Shown: positions 33,974 through 43,466 of the stretch, one piece after another | Numbering within the stretch: position 1 is the stretch's first letter | Layout of the letters: every line of letters starts with the position of its first letter | NCBI GenBank assembly: GCA_018263575.1 | Contig: JAANWX010000059.1 | Span: 1 to 47,164 of the forward strand | DNA from: Chloroflexota bacterium | GTDB lineage: Bacteria; Chloroflexota; Anaerolineae; Anaerolineales; UBA11858 | Length of the DNA stretch: 47,164 nt | Reading direction: 5' to 3' | Made by a program: the position numbers and the translations under genes | The notes under the pieces: model-generated | Told to the model about the DNA's origin: nothing | Database searches by the model: none | The model's input: the letters and a program-made list of their open reading frames with translations, nothing else

Positions 33974-35266
33974 ATGCCCCCCAAGAAAAAAACTTCCCGC
34001 ATCCCTGGGTTTTATGATTTGCCGCTCCAAAAACGTCAGGCCAAGCTGGTAGAAGCGGGTTTTCTTACACCTGAAGATAGGCCTGTTTTAAGTGGGGAAG
34101 AAGGGCTTTCTTTGGAGCAAGCGGATAACATGATAGAGAATGTCATCGGCCGGTTTGGATTGCCGCTGGGCGTGGCGCTCAACTTTGTGGTCAACGGGCG
34201 CGAGGTGCTCGTCCCCATGGCCGTCGAAGAACCATCCATCGTGGCCGGGGCTTCTTACATGGCCAAAATCATTCGCCAGGGAGGAGGGTTCACGGCCCAG
34301 ACCCACCCGCCGGAGATGATCGGCCAACTCCAAATTCTGGATGTGGAAGACCTTCACGCGGCCCAGGCGCAGATTTTGGATCACAAAGAGTCTCTCCTCG
34401 CCGAAATAGCCGCTATTGACCCTGTTTTGGCAAAATTGGGGGGAGGGCCAAGGGAGCTTGAGGTCCGCGTTCTCACCGGAACCGCCATAGGCAGTTTTTT
34501 GGTCGCGCATCTCATTTTTGATGTCCGCGACGCGATGGGCGCCAATGCCGTCAACACCGCCTGCGAGCGGCTGGCTCCACATCTGGAAGCCCTCACCGGC
34601 GGACGCGTCCACTTGCGCATTCTTTCTAATTTGGCGGATAGACGTCTGGCCCGGGCCTCCTGTTCCATCCCGACTGGGGCGTTGGCTTTCGAGGGGTATT
34701 CGGGGGAGGAAGTGCGGGAGGGGATCGTTGCCGCGTGGGCCTTTGCGGATGCCGACCCCTACCGGGCCGCGACGCACAACAAGGGCATCCTCAACGGCGT
34801 GGACGCGGTCGTGCTGGCCACAGGGAACGATTGGCGGGCCGTGGAGGCTGGAGCGCACGCTTACGCAGCCCGGGATGGCCGGTACCGGTCCCTGTCGACA
34901 TGGGACATAGGTGACGAGGGTAACCTGGTGGGGAGGCTGGAAATCCCCCTCGCGGTGGGCATTGTGGGAGGGGCCACCAAGACTCATCCCGTGGCGAGAG
35001 CATCCCTCAAGATGCTGGACGTTTCCACCGCCCGCCAATTGGCCGAAGTTATCGTCTCGGTGGGCCTGGCCCAGAACCTGGCCGCTTTGCGAGCTTTGGC
35101 TACGGAAGGCATCCAGAAAGGGCACATGACCCTGCACGCCCGGCAGGTGGCCCTCTCCGCTGGGGCAACGGGCCAGGACATCACCCGCGTGGCGGGGCAA
35201 CTGGTCGCCGAAAAGGCCGTGAGACTCGACCGCGCGCAGGAAATTTTGGAAGATATGAAAAAGTGA
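33974..35266 (+). CDS. mvaA: Class II hydroxymethylglutaryl-CoA reductase
   Basis: 430 aa, the short class II form typical of bacteria. Interconverts HMG-CoA and mevalonate with NAD(P)H. Catalytic Glu is E55 in ENVIGRFGLPLG; the lysine and Asp lie in THNKGILNGVDAVVLATGNDWRA; the His in GHMTLHARQVALSAGA. Other markers are VEEPSIVAGASYMAKI and DAMGANAVNTACE. AAAGGTGA precedes the ATG. Followed 30 bp later by HMG-CoA synthase, so the physiological direction is most likely biosynthetic toward isoprenoids. Other mevalonate-pathway genes are not in this window. Confidence 0.96.
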   Translation: MPPKKKTSRIPGFYDLPLQKRQAKLVEAGFLTPEDRPVLSGEEGLSLEQADNMIENVIGRFGLPLGVALNFVVNGREVLVPMAVEEPSIVAGASYMAKIIRQGGGFTAQTHPPEMIGQLQILDVEDLHAAQAQILDHKESLLAEIAAIDPVLAKLGGGPRELEVRVLTGTAIGSFLVAHLIFDVRDAMGANAVNTACERLAPHLEALTGGRVHLRILSNLADRRLARASCSIPTGALAFEGYSGEEVREGIVAAWAFADADPYRAATHNKGILNGVDAVVLATGNDWRAVEAGAHAYAARDGRYRSLSTWDIGDEGNLVGRLEIPLAVGIVGGATKTHPVARASLKMLDVSTARQLAEVIVSVGLAQNLAALRALATEGIQKGHMTLHARQVALSAGATGQDITRVAGQLVAEKAVRLDRAQEILEDMKK

Positions 35267-35296
35267 AACGTAAAGAGGTGAAGAGGAATATCATTT

Positions 35297-36367
35297 ATGG
35301 AAAAACAAAGCACACGCTTACTTACGCCCGCTCGACCGGTGGGGATAATTGGCTATGGCGCTTATGTCCCCCGCTATCGCTTACCGGCCTCGGAGGTTTC
35401 GCGGATTTGGACGGGCGGGGTTGGTGGCACGCCGGTCACTGAAAAATCGGTTCCCGGGCTGGATGAGGATACGGTTACTATGTCCATCGAAGCGGCGCGC
35501 AATGCGTTAGCCCGGGCTATGATTGACCCTGCGGGAATCCGCGCTGTGTGGGTGGGTTCAGAGTCGCATCCTTACGCCGTTAAGCCCACCTCAACCATTG
35601 TCGCCGAGACTTTGGGCATAGTCCCCCACACCCAGGCCGCTGATTGGGAGTTTGCTTGCAAGGCTGGCTCTGAGGCTATGGTGGCCGCCTTTGGATTGGT
35701 TGGTTCCCAGATGGCCGAATATGCCATGGCCATTGGCATGGATACGGCCCAAGGAAAGCCGGGTGGTGCCTTGGAATATACCGCTGCGGCGGGCGGGGCT
35801 GGCTATATCATTGGCCCCGCCGAAGAGGCTTTGGCAGTCTTAGAAGGCGCTTATTCCTATGTCACGGACACACCTGACTTTTGGCGTAGAGCGGGCCAAA
35901 AATATCCTGAGCATGGCCACCGTTTCACGGGAGGTCCGGCGTATTTTACGCACATCAAGGGAGCGGTGACCACCCTTCTGGACGAGACCGGAACCAACCC
36001 CGAAGAATATCAGTACGCTGTTTTCCATCAACCCAATGCAAAATTCCCCCGCCGCGTGGCGAAACAGTTGGGCTTTAACGCGGAGCAAATCGCACCGGGT
36101 TTGTTATCCCCGGAAATTGGCAATACCTATGCCGGAGCATCTCTGATTGGCCTGTCCGCTATCCTGGATGTCGCCCAGCCGGGCGAGTTGATCTTAATGG
36201 CTTCTTTTGGATCCGGAGCCGGTTCCGACGCTTTTGCCTTCCGGGTCACCGAGGAGATCATCCCCCGCCGGGAACGCGCCACCAAGACCCGCGATTATAT
36301 TGCCCGCCGCACAGGGATTGATTACGCGCAATATGCGCGCATGCGTGGTAAACTGGCTATGAAGTGA
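35297..36367 (+). CDS. mvaS: Hydroxymethylglutaryl-CoA synthase (archaeal-type)
   Basis: 356 aa. Condenses acetyl-CoA with acetoacetyl-CoA. Starts [24 protein letters not shown]; catalytic Cys C121 in [29 protein letters not shown] holds the His; [38 protein letters not shown] the CoA/active-site loop. The short length and these motifs match the archaeal (UPF0219) group rather than the eukaryote-like form. In archaea it usually lies beside a thiolase and a DUF35 protein; here those are absent and it is paired with reductase instead. The gene ends 21 bp before pepF, convergent. Confidence 0.94.
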   Translation: MEKQSTRLLTPARPVGIIGYGAYVPRYRLPASEVSRIWTGGVGGTPVTEKSVPGLDEDTVTMSIEAARNALARAMIDPAGIRAVWVGSESHPYAVKPTSTIVAETLGIVPHTQAADWEFACKAGSEAMVAAFGLVGSQMAEYAMAIGMDTAQGKPGGALEYTAAAGGAGYIIGPAEEALAVLEGAYSYVTDTPDFWRRAGQKYPEHGHRFTGGPAYFTHIKGAVTTLLDETGTNPEEYQYAVFHQPNAKFPRRVAKQLGFNAEQIAPGLLSPEIGNTYAGASLIGLSAILDVAQPGELILMASFGSGAGSDAFAFRVTEEIIPRRERATKTRDYIARRTGIDYAQYARMRGKLAMK

Positions 36368-36388
36368 GGAAGGAAAAGGAAGAGCGGA

Positions 36389-38164
36389 CTATTCGATGGG
36401 AATCTCCTCTAACTCCTTGACCATGTCTCTGATGACGTCGAAGCCGCCCTGCCAGAATTCGGCTTGGGTGATGTCCAGGCCAGCGTCGGCGCAAATAGCT
36501 ACCGGTGAAGCTGAACCACCCGCCTCGAGGATTTTGATATAGCGAGGCTTGAAGCTTTCGCCTTCTTCCTTATACTGCTTATAAAGCGAGAGCACTAAAA
36601 GTTGACCAAAACTATAGGCGTAAACGTAAAAAGGCACATGCAAAAAGTGGGGGATAGAAACCCATTCCCATTTGAACTCTTCACTTAATGCTACTGAATC
36701 ACCAAATTGCTTTTCCAGGTTTTCGTAATAAGCTTCCGCGAGTTGATCGACAGTGGCGCCCTCAGCGACCATATCATGCGCGGTGACTTCGAACATGGCA
36801 AAGAAAATTTGGCGCATGATGGTAGCATACGCATCATCTACCTGAGCAAAGAGAATGTCGCGCCGCACAGATGGATCCTCTTCCTCCTCCAGTAGACGGT
36901 CTACGAGAAGCATCTCCGCAAAGGTGGAGGCGTTTTCGGCCATTGGCAAGGCGGAGTGGAATGTGAACACGTTGTTACCAAAGGCCAGCATGGCGTGGAT
37001 AGCGTGCCCAAGCTCGTGGGCTAGGGTCGCCACATCGTCCGCCTTGCCCTGATAATTAACCTTCACATAAGGGGTATGATCAGGCACTATCGAAGCGCAA
37101 AAGGCGCCTCCCTGTTTGCCTTTGCGGACTTCACTATCAATGTGGTCTTCCTCAAAAACTTTCATTGCTAACTCGGCAATACGCGGATCAAAATCCTCGA
37201 AAGCTTCCAAGGTCAATTTAACGCCCTCGTCAAAATCGAATTCTTTGTCAGATTCGCTCACAGGGGCATAAATATCGTAACGGCGTAGTTTGTCAATACC
37301 CAACCACTTAGCCTTGAGTTTGAAATAATCCTGGAAAACATCAGCATTCTTTTCACAAACATCCAACAAGGTGTAGACAACATCGTCGGGAAGATCGTTG
37401 ATCAAGTTACGAGCTGAAATCGGGTTGGTATACCCGCGCAAATCCATGTTTTCAGCCCGCCAGTCACGGATTAACGTTTGATACATTTGGCCCAAGATCG
37501 GGCCGTCATCGCCGTAAACTTTATAAAGCTCTTGATACGCGGCCGAGCGGTGATCGGGGTTAGGGCTGCGAACCAACGACATTAACTGCCCGCGCGTCAT
37601 CTCTTCGATTTCCCCATCAACTTCAACTTTGAAGACATAGCGGTTGGTAATCGAATCGTACAAGGTTACCAGGGCATGAACACCATTTACATCTTTGATA
37701 TTGATGATCTTCTCTTCTGGTTCCGTCAGGGTATATGGTTTAAAGTGACGCATCTCTTCCAGCCAGTAGCGGTAACCATCTGCGCTTTTCATCAGACGTT
37801 GGGCATTCTCAACATCCAGTTCTTTCCACCACAGCGAGAAGAACATCGTCTGGTTCTTGATCTTGGCTAAAAATTGCTGGACACGGGCTTGTAAAGCCTG
37901 CGCTTCTTGGTTTTGGGTATCCGCGGCAAATAATAAGCCGGGATACGCGCCCAACGGATAGGCTAGCAAAGTTGAAGCTTCAACCTCTTTGACAATGTCC
38001 ATGAAATCTTCAAATTCAATCTCAGGTGTCAACTTTTCACGATAGGCTTCAAAATCCTTGGCCATGTTCTCTAATTTCTCGAAGGCAGTCTTGATTTCAG
38101 GCCCATCATGAGAAGGATATAAATCTTCCAGGCTCCAGGGGGATAAAGTGTATTTTCTCGTCAT
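36389..38164 (-). CDS. pepF: Oligoendopeptidase F (M3 family)
   Basis: 591 aa, normal length. Cytoplasmic zinc metallopeptidase cutting short peptides. The zinc motif is H383-E384-x-x-H387 in LAHELGHAIHAML, with the third ligand in the ENASTFAEMLL region. Markers: SPWSLEDLYP at the start, GGAFCASI, and VPFYVYAYSFGQLL. GAGGAG precedes the start. It is transcribed away from glycyl-tRNA synthetase; a palindromic element lies upstream. Confidence 0.95.
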   Translation of the reverse strand: MTRKYTLSPWSLEDLYPSHDGPEIKTAFEKLENMAKDFEAYREKLTPEIEFEDFMDIVKEVEASTLLAYPLGAYPGLLFAADTQNQEAQALQARVQQFLAKIKNQTMFFSLWWKELDVENAQRLMKSADGYRYWLEEMRHFKPYTLTEPEEKIINIKDVNGVHALVTLYDSITNRYVFKVEVDGEIEEMTRGQLMSLVRSPNPDHRSAAYQELYKVYGDDGPILGQMYQTLIRDWRAENMDLRGYTNPISARNLINDLPDDVVYTLLDVCEKNADVFQDYFKLKAKWLGIDKLRRYDIYAPVSESDKEFDFDEGVKLTLEAFEDFDPRIAELAMKVFEEDHIDSEVRKGKQGGAFCASIVPDHTPYVKVNYQGKADDVATLAHELGHAIHAMLAFGNNVFTFHSALPMAENASTFAEMLLVDRLLEEEEDPSVRRDILFAQVDDAYATIMRQIFFAMFEVTAHDMVAEGATVDQLAEAYYENLEKQFGDSVALSEEFKWEWVSIPHFLHVPFYVYAYSFGQLLVLSLYKQYKEEGESFKPRYIKILEAGGSASPVAICADAGLDITQAEFWQGGFDVIRDMVKELEEIPIE

Positions 38165-38194
38165 AGGATTTGCTCTCCTCTAAGAGTGGTAAAA

Positions 38195-38319
38195 ACGTGA
38201 CTGCTCAATATGCTGGTGGTGTAGCCGGGGTTTCTACGCCAGAGGCGCACAACGTTACCCCGTGGGCGCGAGATATAGAAATCTCGACTACAGACCACTA
38301 CCATTTTGAGCAATTACGT
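38195..38319. mobile_element. 125-bp imperfect inverted repeat, MITE-like
   Basis: Outer arms starting ACGTGACTGCTCAA (38195 on) and, in reverse complement, ACGTAATTGCTCAA (to 38319) remain alignable for about 45 bp with few mismatches (.ATG.T.GTGGT..GTAG.CG.G.TTTCTA). No coding frame inside. It occupies the pepF-glyQS divergent gap (38165-38520), which otherwise holds only a heptanucleotide tract. Terminal ACGT could be part of the element or a target duplication. Confidence 0.6.
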
Positions 38320-38458
38320 AAAAACGATGTCTTGCTATAAGTGTGTGATTTAGGCAGTCATGCTATTATACTCCATAACGAAATAATCGTTAGCGAGAAA
38401 AGTAATAACCCTGTGTGCCCCCACTCTCCCCATGATATAATTCCCCAACAATCGAAAA

Positions 38459-38514
38459 TCACGTATCACTCATTACTCGTTACGCATCACGCAACACGCA
38501 TCACTCACCCCGGA
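38459..38514. repeat. Heptanucleotide-period repeat tract upstream of glyQS
   Basis: ATCACTC, ATTACTC, GTTACGC, ATCACGC, AACACGC, ATCACTC units end a few bases before the ribosome site of the next gene. Confidence 0.75.
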
Positions 38515-38520
38515 GCACCT

Positions 38521-41500
38521 ATGTCAAAACAATTCGATTTTCAATCCATCATCATGGCCTTAGAACACTTCTGGGCCGAAAAAGGCTGTCTGATCTGGCA
38601 GCCCTACCACACCGAAGTTGGCGCGGGAACCATGAACCCGGCCACCACCCTGCGCGTCCTTGGTCCGGAACCCTGGAACGTCGGTTACGTGGAACCCTCC
38701 ATCCGCCCCGATGATGGTCGCTACGGCGAAAATCCCAACCGTTTCTACCAGCACATCCAGTACCAGGTCATCCTCAAACCGGCCCCGGAGAACTCGCAGG
38801 ACGTCTACCTGGAATCGCTGGCCGCCCTGGGGATTGACTCCGCCAAACACGACATCCGCTTTGTGGAAGATAACTGGGCCTCCCCCGTCACCGGTGCGTG
38901 GGGCCTGGGCTGGGAGGTCTGGCTGGATGGCTTGGAGATCACCCAGTTCACCTATTTTCAACAATCCGGCGGGCAGACTCTCGACCCCATCTCCCTGGAG
39001 CTGACCTACGGCATGGAGCGCATTGCCATGGCACTCCAAGGCGTGCGGGATTTCCGTAACCTACAATGGAATCAGGAGCGCACCTACGGGGACGTGTACC
39101 TCACCAACGAACAGGAATCCAGCAAATATGCCTTCGAGCTGGCCGATGTCGACAACCTCCGAAAAATGTACGACCTCTATGAAACGGAGTCGAACATCTG
39201 TCTTGAGCAAGGCCAAGTTCTCCCCGCCCACGACTATATGCTCAAGTGCTCACACACCTTTAACATCCTAGACACTCGCGGCGCTATCGGCGTCACCGAA
39301 CGAGCAGGATACTTCCGCAGAATGCGCCGCCTTTCCCGCCGCGTCGCCGAGGTTTATGTAGAGCAGCGGCAGCGCTTGGAATTCCCGTGGCTGCCCTCAC
39401 CCCAACCCTTGCCAAGGCACGCACAGCGTCCCACGGGGAGAGGGGGCACGCGCCCTAGTGCCTCGCAACTCGCAACTCGCAACTCGCAACTCGCACCCCT
39501 GCTGGTCGAAATTGGCACCGAGGAACTCCCCCACACCGACGTGGAAGACGCCCTGGGGCAACTCCGTGAGCGCGTTCCAGCCATGTTGGGGGAATTGCGG
39601 CTAGAGCACGGCGAAATCAGCGTCTACGGGACGCCCCGCCGTCTGGCAATCCACGTGGAAGATTTGGCACCCACCCAGGCTGACCTGGAAGAAGTCGTCA
39701 AGGGGCCTCCCGCCATCCGTGCCTTCGCCGAGGATGGCACGCCCACCCGCGCGGCACTCGGCTTTGCCGGCTCCAAAGGTGTTGATGTTTCTGACCTCGA
39801 AACACGAGAAATTGACGGTGGCGAATACGTCACCGCCGTGGTGCGCCAGCAAGGAAAAGCCGCTCACGAGGTCTTGCCGGCCGCACTGAGTGAACTGGTA
39901 GCCGACCTTCATTTCCGCAAATCCATGCGCTGGAACCACACCAACGTCGCCTTCTCCCGCCCCGTCCGCTGGCTGCTGGCGCTGCATGGCCAAACCGTCA
40001 TCCCCTTCGAGTTCGCGGGACTCCGGGCCGGAGACACCACCCACGGCCTGCGTTTCCTGGAGCCCAAAGAGATCACCGTCCAAAGCCCGGCCAGTTATTT
40101 CGCCGCCCTCGCAGAACAAGGCATCATCCTCGACCAGGCGGAGCGCAAAGCCGCCATCCAACGCCAAATCAACGACCTGGCGGCCGAGGTGGAGGGGGAA
40201 ATCCCCCCCGATCCTGGCCTGCTCACCGAGGTCACCCACCTGGTGGAGGCCCCCACCGCCCTGCGCGGGGAATTCGACCCCGCCCACCTGGAGCTTCCCC
40301 GCGAGGTGCTCACCTCCGTGATGAAAAAGCACCAGCGCTACTTCCCCGTCCAAGCTCCCCCCTCACCTCCTTCTCCCCCCTCTCCCCCTGGGAGAGGGGA
40401 TGGGGGTGAGGGCAACCTGCTTCCCTACTACATCACCGTTGCTAACAAGCCGCCCCGTGAGGACGCCGCTGAGGCCTACCAGCTCATCACCCAGGGGAAC
40501 GGGGACGTGATCCGCGCCCGTTTCACCGATGCCGGCTACTTTGTGCGCAAAGACACTGAAAAAACCCTCGAGGAGTATGTCCCCGATCTCGATTTACTGA
40601 CCTTCCAGGTTGACCTCGGCTCCATGCGGGATAAAACTAAACGCATTATGGCTCTGGTCGATAAGCTGGCCCCCATGCTTGATCTCACCCCGGAGGAGGA
40701 AGAAACCTCCCGCCGCGCCGCCCAACTCTGCAAGGCCGATCTCGCCACCCAAATGGTGGTGGATATGACCTCCCTTCAAGGTGTGATGGGCTATCATTAT
40801 GCCCTCCATGCGGGGGAGGGGGAGGGCGTCGCCGTCGCCATCCGGGAGCATTACCTTCCTGCTTCGGCGGATGACCCCGCCCCCACCGGAAAACCGGGCC
40901 TGGCAGTGGGCGTGGCCGACCGCCTGGACACCTTGGCCGGCCTTTTTGCAGCCGGCCTGGCCCCCACCGGCAACAAAGACCCCTTTGCCCAGCGCAGAGC
41001 CGCCCTGGGCCTGGTCGGCAACCTCATCGCCTGGGACCTGGATTTTGACCTCCGCCAAGCCCTGGACGTGGCCGCCGGGCAATTGCCCACTAGCCTGGGG
41101 GCTGTACACCGTGTCGAATCTTCCCCAGACGACGAAGCCGCCTGCCTGAACTTCATCCAAGAGCGCCTGCGCAACTATCTCCTGGACGAGAAAGGGTACA
41201 CCTACCACGTGGTCGACGCCGTTTTGGCCGCCCAGGGACACAACCCAACCGGCGTGGTCCACGCCGTGGAAGAACTGAGCGCCTGGATCGCCCGCGACGA
41301 TTGGGAAGACATTCTCGATACCTACGCCCGTTGTGTGCGTATCACGCGCGATAAAGAAGAAAAATTCTCCGTTCAACCGGAATCCTTTGTGGAAGACATC
41401 GAACGCGAACTCTACGCCGCTTTGAAAAAAACCGAATCCGCCGAACGAGTCCCCGGCTCTGTGGATGATTTCTTCGCGGCTTTCTTACCTCTCATGCCCG

Positions 41501-41637
41501 CCATCAAGGGATTCTTCGAGGATGTGCTGGTCATGGCCGAGGACGAGGTTGAACGTGCCAATCGGTTGGGCATCTTGCAGCGCGTGGCCGCGTTGGCGGA
41601 TGGTGTGGCTGACCTGTCGAGGTTGGAGGGGTTCTAG
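38521..41637 (+). CDS. glyQS: Glycyl-tRNA synthetase, fused alpha and beta chains
   Basis: 1038 aa from the ATG at 38521 (GGAG upstream); the longer open frame begins inside a repeat tract. Charges tRNA-Gly. Residues 1-285 are the catalytic alpha chain ([54 protein letters not shown]). The beta chain starts at residue 327 ([20 protein letters not shown]). The linker, about 290-326, is encoded by repeat DNA: a GC palindrome remnant and a CTCGCAA heptamer array giving ATRNSQLA-type residues. A second insert at about 614-631 is [19 protein letters not shown]. Both keep the frame. Fused chains are known in some bacteria; the repeat insertions are unusual. The rest of beta looks intact. Confidence 0.95.
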   Translation: MSKQFDFQSIIMALEHFWAEKGCLIWQPYHTEVGAGTMNPATTLRVLGPEPWNVGYVEPSIRPDDGRYGENPNRFYQHIQYQVILKPAPENSQDVYLESLAALGIDSAKHDIRFVEDNWASPVTGAWGLGWEVWLDGLEITQFTYFQQSGGQTLDPISLELTYGMERIAMALQGVRDFRNLQWNQERTYGDVYLTNEQESSKYAFELADVDNLRKMYDLYETESNICLEQGQVLPAHDYMLKCSHTFNILDTRGAIGVTERAGYFRRMRRLSRRVAEVYVEQRQRLEFPWLPSPQPLPRHAQRPTGRGGTRPSASQLATRNSQLAPLLVEIGTEELPHTDVEDALGQLRERVPAMLGELRLEHGEISVYGTPRRLAIHVEDLAPTQADLEEVVKGPPAIRAFAEDGTPTRAALGFAGSKGVDVSDLETREIDGGEYVTAVVRQQGKAAHEVLPAALSELVADLHFRKSMRWNHTNVAFSRPVRWLLALHGQTVIPFEFAGLRAGDTTHGLRFLEPKEITVQSPASYFAALAEQGIILDQAERKAAIQRQINDLAAEVEGEIPPDPGLLTEVTHLVEAPTALRGEFDPAHLELPREVLTSVMKKHQRYFPVQAPPSPPSPPSPPGRGDGGEGNLLPYYITVANKPPREDAAEAYQLITQGNGDVIRARFTDAGYFVRKDTEKTLEEYVPDLDLLTFQVDLGSMRDKTKRIMALVDKLAPMLDLTPEEEETSRRAAQLCKADLATQMVVDMTSLQGVMGYHYALHAGEGEGVAVAIREHYLPASADDPAPTGKPGLAVGVADRLDTLAGLFAAGLAPTGNKDPFAQRRAALGLVGNLIAWDLDFDLRQALDVAAGQLPTSLGAVHRVESSPDDEAACLNFIQERLRNYLLDEKGYTYHVVDAVLAAQGHNPTGVVHAVEELSAWIARDDWEDILDTYARCVRITRDKEEKFSVQPESFVEDIERELYAALKKTESAERVPGSVDDFFAAFLPLMPAIKGFFEDVLVMAEDEVERANRLGILQRVAALADGVADLSRLEGF
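39395..39496. repeat. Repeat DNA inside glyQS, alpha-beta linker
   Basis: CCCTCACCCCAACCC and GGGGAGAGGGGG-type palindrome remains, followed by four CTCGCAA heptamers (39466-39496). Because 7 is not a multiple of 3, three units are read as a 7-residue peptide repeat, ATRNSQL, which is what the protein shows. Confidence 0.8.
40360..40412. repeat. Palindromic element inside the glyQS beta chain
   Basis: CCCTCACC (40360-40367) pairs with GGTGAGGG (40405-40412), and CTCTCCC with GGGAGAG, as a 53-bp hairpin-forming element. It encodes a Pro/Ser/Gly-rich loop between [10 protein letters not shown] and [11 protein letters not shown], two conserved segments that are normally almost adjacent. Confidence 0.82.
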
Positions 41638-41657
41638 AAGAGGGGGCAGAGGATACA

Positions 41658-41852
41658 ATGGAGGCAAAAGGGACAGAGGAAACAAAAGAGACAAAGGAAG
41701 GGGGCGACCAGGAAGATGTTACAGATGCGTTGAATGCGATCTATGCTGAAGAAGAATCTTGCGTAGACGAGGTTTTGTGGCAATTGCAGTATGCTTCTTT
41801 GGTGGAGAAGGGAGCGTGGTGTTCCCTGAGGGTAGGTGGACTCGATCAATAA
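41658..41852 (+). CDS. Small antitoxin-like frame with low-complexity start
   Basis: 64 aa. The first 18 residues (Glu/Lys/Thr-rich) come from purine-rich repeat DNA. The middle VTDALNAIYAEEESCVDEVLWQLQYASLVEKGAW resembles the C-terminal part of small antitoxins of the form V..ALN.VY..E.S.LD..L...Q.AS...E.W. The last ten residues look random, suggesting a frameshift near the natural end. No toxin is visible next to it. Possibly a remnant. The remaining DNA to 42089 shows no gene. Confidence 0.4.
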   Translation: MEAKGTEETKETKEGGDQEDVTDALNAIYAEEESCVDEVLWQLQYASLVEKGAWCSLRVGGLDQ

Positions 41853-42089
41853 GGAGCATAAGCGGGGACTACCTTGAAATTTCGGACTGACGCTCTGGAT
41901 TTTCATGGATATTTGGAAACACAACTTCAAAAGTGGACAACAGCACGTAAAGATGCTATTTGAAGCGAGGATCAGACGCAAAAACGGGAAGAATGCTATA
42001 ATACAGGCATGAAAGATTAAAGGGAAAACCTGACCCTGATAGGAATTCAACCGTTACCTCAAATCATTTGGATAAAGGTTTTAGAATAG

Positions 42090-42407
42090 ATGTGTTCAAA
42101 AGTTGTGATGTGTCCATGCCAAAGCAGTAAAAAGTATCAAGATTGCTGTAAGCCTTATTATTCTTCAATATCATTTGTCAGTCGCGATGACAATCAGTTT
42201 GAAGAAAACGGCGCTTATGAATCGCTACTCATTGGATGGACGAGAAAGTATGGACCAGCGACCTCTGAATCATTTTATAAAAAAACAAAATCGTATGTGT
42301 TCAGAATGTCTCAGTATCTAGATGACATTGTTGACACATATTTGGACTTGAGATTTCCAAGCACAAAAGAAGTTAAAGAAATAACCCATGAAGCTTTTTT
42401 AGTTTGA
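42090..42407 (+). CDS. SEC-C motif protein, probably 5' part of a broken gene
   Basis: 105 aa. The start contains CPCQSSKKYQDCCKPYY, the zinc-binding SEC-C motif (C-x-C-x8-C-C) found at SecA ends and in many unknown proteins. The rest is helical (GAYESLLIGWTRKYGPATSE, YLDDIVDTYLDLRFPST). The frame ends right after a run of six T (42392-42397). Continuing in the +1 frame gives another helical stretch of about 38 codons. Low GC compared with the flanks suggests foreign origin. Confidence 0.5.
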   Translation: MCSKVVMCPCQSSKKYQDCCKPYYSSISFVSRDDNQFEENGAYESLLIGWTRKYGPATSESFYKKTKSYVFRMSQYLDDIVDTYLDLRFPSTKEVKEITHEAFLV

Positions 42408-42822
42408 AGCATAATATCCTATTATCTATATTTGCTTCACTCCAGTGCCTTTCTGGAGGATTATTTATACAAATTGGTATGGGTATTTTTCAGCAAATTT
42501 CACTCACGCAAGCATAATACATCAAGCGCCCTACATGCCGAGAGCCTGTTATCCCGATAACTGGGTCATTATTACAGGGATACAAAATCTTGTTCGCTCT
42601 ATAGTGACTTATCACATCACTCTAGAAAGGGCTTATATGTCCACATTTGAAATACCGATGCTATTTTGGCGGGTTCAAGACACAGATACAAAATTTGATG
42701 AAAGTAGTGTTGTCTTCAATTGGGCAGAAAAAATTGGCAAAGCGATAGTGAAGGAATTGCCTCCTAATGAAGATAGACCTGGATTTATTCGTTCTAAGCG
42801 TAGTTATACTCTCAAAACATGA
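42408..42822 (+). pseudogene. Downstream fragment of the same accessory gene
   Basis: A further frame runs from about 42445 to the stop at 42822 and encodes YPDNWVIITGIQNLVRSIVTYHITLERAYMS, FEIPMLFWRVQD and ELPPNEDRPGFIRSKRSYT, which looks like real protein. It has no good start (GTG without ribosome site; first ATG at 42534). It may be the 3' portion of the SEC-C gene after one or two frameshifts, or a separate gene with a lost start. No family recognised. Confidence 0.4.
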
Positions 42823-42983
42823 CCTTTTTTCTTCAAACAATGGGGGGGCGTGAGGAAAAAGAAGAATGGCCGCACCCTTGAAGGCCGCACATGGGATGGA
42901 ATGCCTTCTTTAGCATTCCAAGGAGCTTAGTCTTACGGCGGCTAAACTGGATCAGCCTATTTTTTGTGATCTTGTCAAATTTC

Positions 42984-43466
42984 TCAGAACACGAGCTGGG
43001 CAATGGCCCCAGCCAGGAGGGGGACGAGGAGACACAGCCCCCAGCGGATGGCGGTGAAGCGCCATCCCATGAAGGGCAGCTCGAAGGTGATGGTGAGAAA
43101 CGATTGCGTGGCCCAAGAGGTGACGAGGGTGATCACGGCCCCCAGGCCAGCCCCGGCTTGGTAGAGAACGGTGATGAGTGGGAAAACCACGTAAGGCCCG
43201 CCGGGGAGAAGCATGCCCATCCCTTCCGCCACAAGAAGCCCGTTCCAACCCGATTCGGGGCCAATCCACTTTTTGACCAATTCGGTGGGGGAAAGGACAT
43301 TGACAAATCCTACGATCACAAAAGCTAATACCAAGAGGACCGCATTGCGGCGCGTGGTTTGCCAGGCAAGTTGCCCTCCCTTTTTCAGGCTTTGATCTTT
43401 TTTATTCCAGGCGACAAAGGAGAGAACGGCTGCGATGATCCACAAAATGAGGGTAGCGGTTTTCAT
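42984..43466 (-). CDS. Half-size permease, second of a split pair
   Basis: 160 aa from the ATG at 43466. About four membrane helices. Contains GPESGWNGLLVAEGMGMLLPGGPYVVFPL, which parallels GSESGWRGLALACVGGALIPGGPYAYYPI in the upstream gene. This repeated motif identifies the YraQ/ArsP-type permease family (DUF318), whose usual members of 300 or more residues carry both halves in one chain. The ATG overlaps the upstream stop (ATGA), so the two are made together and probably form a heterodimer. Transport substrate unknown. Confidence 0.78.
   Translation of the reverse strand: MKTATLILWIIAAVLSFVAWNKKDQSLKKGGQLAWQTTRRNAVLLVLAFVIVGFVNVLSPTELVKKWIGPESGWNGLLVAEGMGMLLPGGPYVVFPLITVLYQAGAGLGAVITLVTSWATQSFLTITFELPFMGWRFTAIRWGLCLLVPLLAGAIAQLVF

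Noticed and set aside
34088-35200. 370-codon minus-strand frame opposite mvaA
   Set aside because: Mirror of a conserved gene in a GC-rich region; translation shows no domain.
39601-40353. 250-codon minus-strand frame within glyQS
   Set aside because: Antisense shadow; the plus-strand frame has clear GlyS motifs.
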